DNA of 64,000 nt, taken from Thermincola carboxydiphila. Lineage in GTDB: Bacteria > Bacillota > Thermincolia > Thermincolales > UBA2595. The number at the start of each line of letters is the position of its first letter. The stretch's first letter is position 1. Both the position numbers and the translations under genes were made by a program. Shown one piece after another: positions 62,561-64,000 of the stretch. Location: positions 1 to 64,000 of the forward strand of contig JAENYP010000014.1 of the NCBI GenBank assembly GCA_016841725.1. The letters are read 5' to 3'. The notes beneath the pieces are model-generated. The model saw only the letters and a list, made by a program, of their open reading frames with translations, searched no databases and was not told the origin of the DNA.

Positions 62561-64000
62561 ATGTCAAGAGATAAGGAACTGGTGCTAATCCTGGATTTCG
62601 GCGGTCAGTATACTCAGTTGATTGCCCGGCGTATCAGGGAGTGCAGGGTATATTGTGAGATAATTTCTTACCGTACCCCTGCTGCAGAAATTGCAGCAAT
62701 GGGACCAAAGGGCCTCGTCCTTTCCGGGGGGCCTTCCAGTGTTTATGTGGAAAATGCCCCTGTCTGTGACCTGGAGATTTTTAACCTGGGGATACCCATT
62801 TTGGGGATTTGTTACGGGATGCAGCTTATGGCCCAGGTCTTGGGCGGCAATGTCAGCAGGGCTGATAACCGTGAATATGGGAAGACAAAGCTGCAGGTTC
62901 TTGAAAAGAACAGCCCTCTCTTTAAGGGACTTCCCGAAACCCTTCAGGTATGGATGAGTCATGGCGACTTTGTGGCAGCGCCGCCGCCAGGGTTTAAAGC
63001 CATAGGATGTACCGGCAGTACCCCTGTGGCAGCTCTGGGCAGTGATGAAAAGAAACTCTATGGAGTGCAGTTTCACCCGGAAGTGGTCCATACGCCGGAA
63101 GGCCAGCGGATGCTGGAATTTTACCTCTTTGATATCTGCCGTTGTTCGGGAAACTGGACAATGGAGTCTTTTATTGACCAGACGGTGAAGGAAGTCAGGG
63201 AAGCAGCAGGTGACAAGAAGGTACTCTGTGCCTTAAGCGGCGGAGTGGATTCCTCTGTGGCGGCCGCGTTGGTCCATAAGGCAATCGGGGACCAGCTTAC
63301 CTGTGTTTTTGTTGACCATGGTCTGCTGAGAAAGGATGAAGCCAAACAGGTAATTGAAACATTCCGCAACCAGTTCCATATCAATCTTATCGCTGTGGAT
63401 GCTTCAGAAAGGTTCCTGGACAAGCTGGATGGGATAACTGAACCGGAACGGAAGAGAAAGATTATCGGAAACGAGTTTATCCGCGTGTTTGAGGAAGAGT
63501 CCCGCAAGCTTGGCGAAATAGATTTCCTTGTCCAGGGCACTCTGTACCCTGATGTTGTGGAAAGCGGTACAGATACTGCCGCAGTTATCAAATCACACCA
63601 TAATGTGGGCGGTCTCCCTGAGGACATGGAACTGGAGCTTATCGAACCCTTGAAATGGCTGTTTAAGGATGAGGTTCGCCTGGTCGGGGAACAGCTGGGG
63701 CTGCCGGATCAAATTGTGTGGAGACAGCCATTTCCCGGACCGGGACTGGCCATTCGGATACTGGGTGACATAACCAGAGACAAACTGGATACCCTGAGAG
63801 AAGCTGATGCCATCCTTCATGAGGAGATAATCAAGGCAGGTCTGTACCGGGAAATCTGGCAGTTTTTTGCTGTCCTCCCCTCCATGCGTTCCGTCGGTGT
63901 CATGGGGGACGAGCGGACCTACAGCTACACCTGTGTGCTGCGTGCGGTCACCAGCCATGACGGGATGACAGCCGACTGGGCCAGGATACCCTATGATGTG
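62561..64000 (+). CDS. guaA: GMP synthase (3' end outside the window)
   Basis: Converts XMP to GMP with glutamine and ATP. The 480 codons seen include the class-I amidotransferase ([18 protein letters not shown]; catalytic Cys in [22 protein letters not shown]), the PP-loop [17 protein letters not shown] and the start of the C-terminal dimer domain. About 30 residues are missing. ATG at 62561 after GAGGGAGG. No purine riboswitch seen upstream. Confidence 0.96.
   Translation, partial: MSRDKELVLILDFGGQYTQLIARRIRECRVYCEIISYRTPAAEIAAMGPKGLVLSGGPSSVYVENAPVCDLEIFNLGIPILGICYGMQLMAQVLGGNVSRADNREYGKTKLQVLEKNSPLFKGLPETLQVWMSHGDFVAAPPPGFKAIGCTGSTPVAALGSDEKKLYGVQFHPEVVHTPEGQRMLEFYLFDICRCSGNWTMESFIDQTVKEVREAAGDKKVLCALSGGVDSSVAAALVHKAIGDQLTCVFVDHGLLRKDEAKQVIETFRNQFHINLIAVDASERFLDKLDGITEPERKRKIIGNEFIRVFEEESRKLGEIDFLVQGTLYPDVVESGTDTAAVIKSHHNVGGLPEDMELELIEPLKWLFKDEVRLVGEQLGLPDQIVWRQPFPGPGLAIRILGDITRDKLDTLREADAILHEEIIKAGLYREIWQFFAVLPSMRSVGVMGDERTYSYTCVLRAVTSHDGMTADWARIPYDV

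Overview
The window reads as chromosome of an anaerobic, endospore-forming, Gram-positive Firmicute, most like Clostridia of the Peptococcaceae/Desulfotomaculum type. This is inferred from gene content only: a YyaC spore protein, bacillithiol ligase BshC, a selenocysteine formate dehydrogenase with NuoE/NuoF-type subunits, selA and selD, CIRCE-controlled groESL, two HD-GYP proteins and a c-di-GMP riboswitch. Start codons are often GTG or TTG behind strong Shine-Dalgarno (SD) sequences.

Layout. 0.1-4.1 kb: thiL followed by the tRNA t6A/N-acetyltransferase set tsaE-tsaB-rimI-tsaD. 4.1-4.2 kb: a tight cluster of DnaA-box-like sites. 4.3-11.3 kb: lgt, a radical SAM/PDZ protein, paaK plus an ACT protein, a c-di-GMP-I riboswitch ahead of a small membrane protein, lepB, and a 5-formyl-THF cyclo-ligase. 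11.3-16.1 kb is accessory: two broken IS110 copies (one fused to an IS91-type transposase) and two toxin-antitoxin-like pairs. 16.3-20.2 kb (minus strand): a redox-sensor-like operon (DRTGG, RsbW-like ATPase, Fe-hydrogenase-like protein, DRTGG, PHP-ATPase fusion). It diverges across a 12-bp tandem-repeat array from the plus-strand formate dehydrogenase operon (20.7-27.1 kb).

27.3-29.8 kb is decayed DNA with a small lipoprotein, a frameshifted secreted protein and transposase remnants. 29.9-37.7 kb carries yyaC, a sensor HD-GYP protein, selA-selD (selD itself has an in-frame Sec TGA) and bshC. 37.8-40.8 kb has a PIN-PhoH protein, an amidase, a YbjQ protein and a coiled-coil peptide. 41.0-47.5 kb is a molybdenum-cofactor operon with a Moco-type riboswitch, followed by groESL. 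The rest holds a HEAT-repeat protein, an HD-GYP protein, tRNA-Thr, a second small lipoprotein, a cytosolic chemoreceptor-like protein, an HD protein with ogt, a MoxR-DUF58-transglutaminase operon, hpt and the start of guaA.

The metabolic parts fit together. Formate dehydrogenase needs selenocysteine (selA, selD) and molybdopterin (the 41-47 kb operon), and its promoter region is shared with the sensor operon.

The least expected structure is a family of four dispersed, palindromic, MITE-like repeats of graded size (about 90, 168, 306 and 401 bp). They sit against thiL, yyaC, the Moco riboswitch and lepB. No protein-coding defence system or other large novel cassette was recognised.
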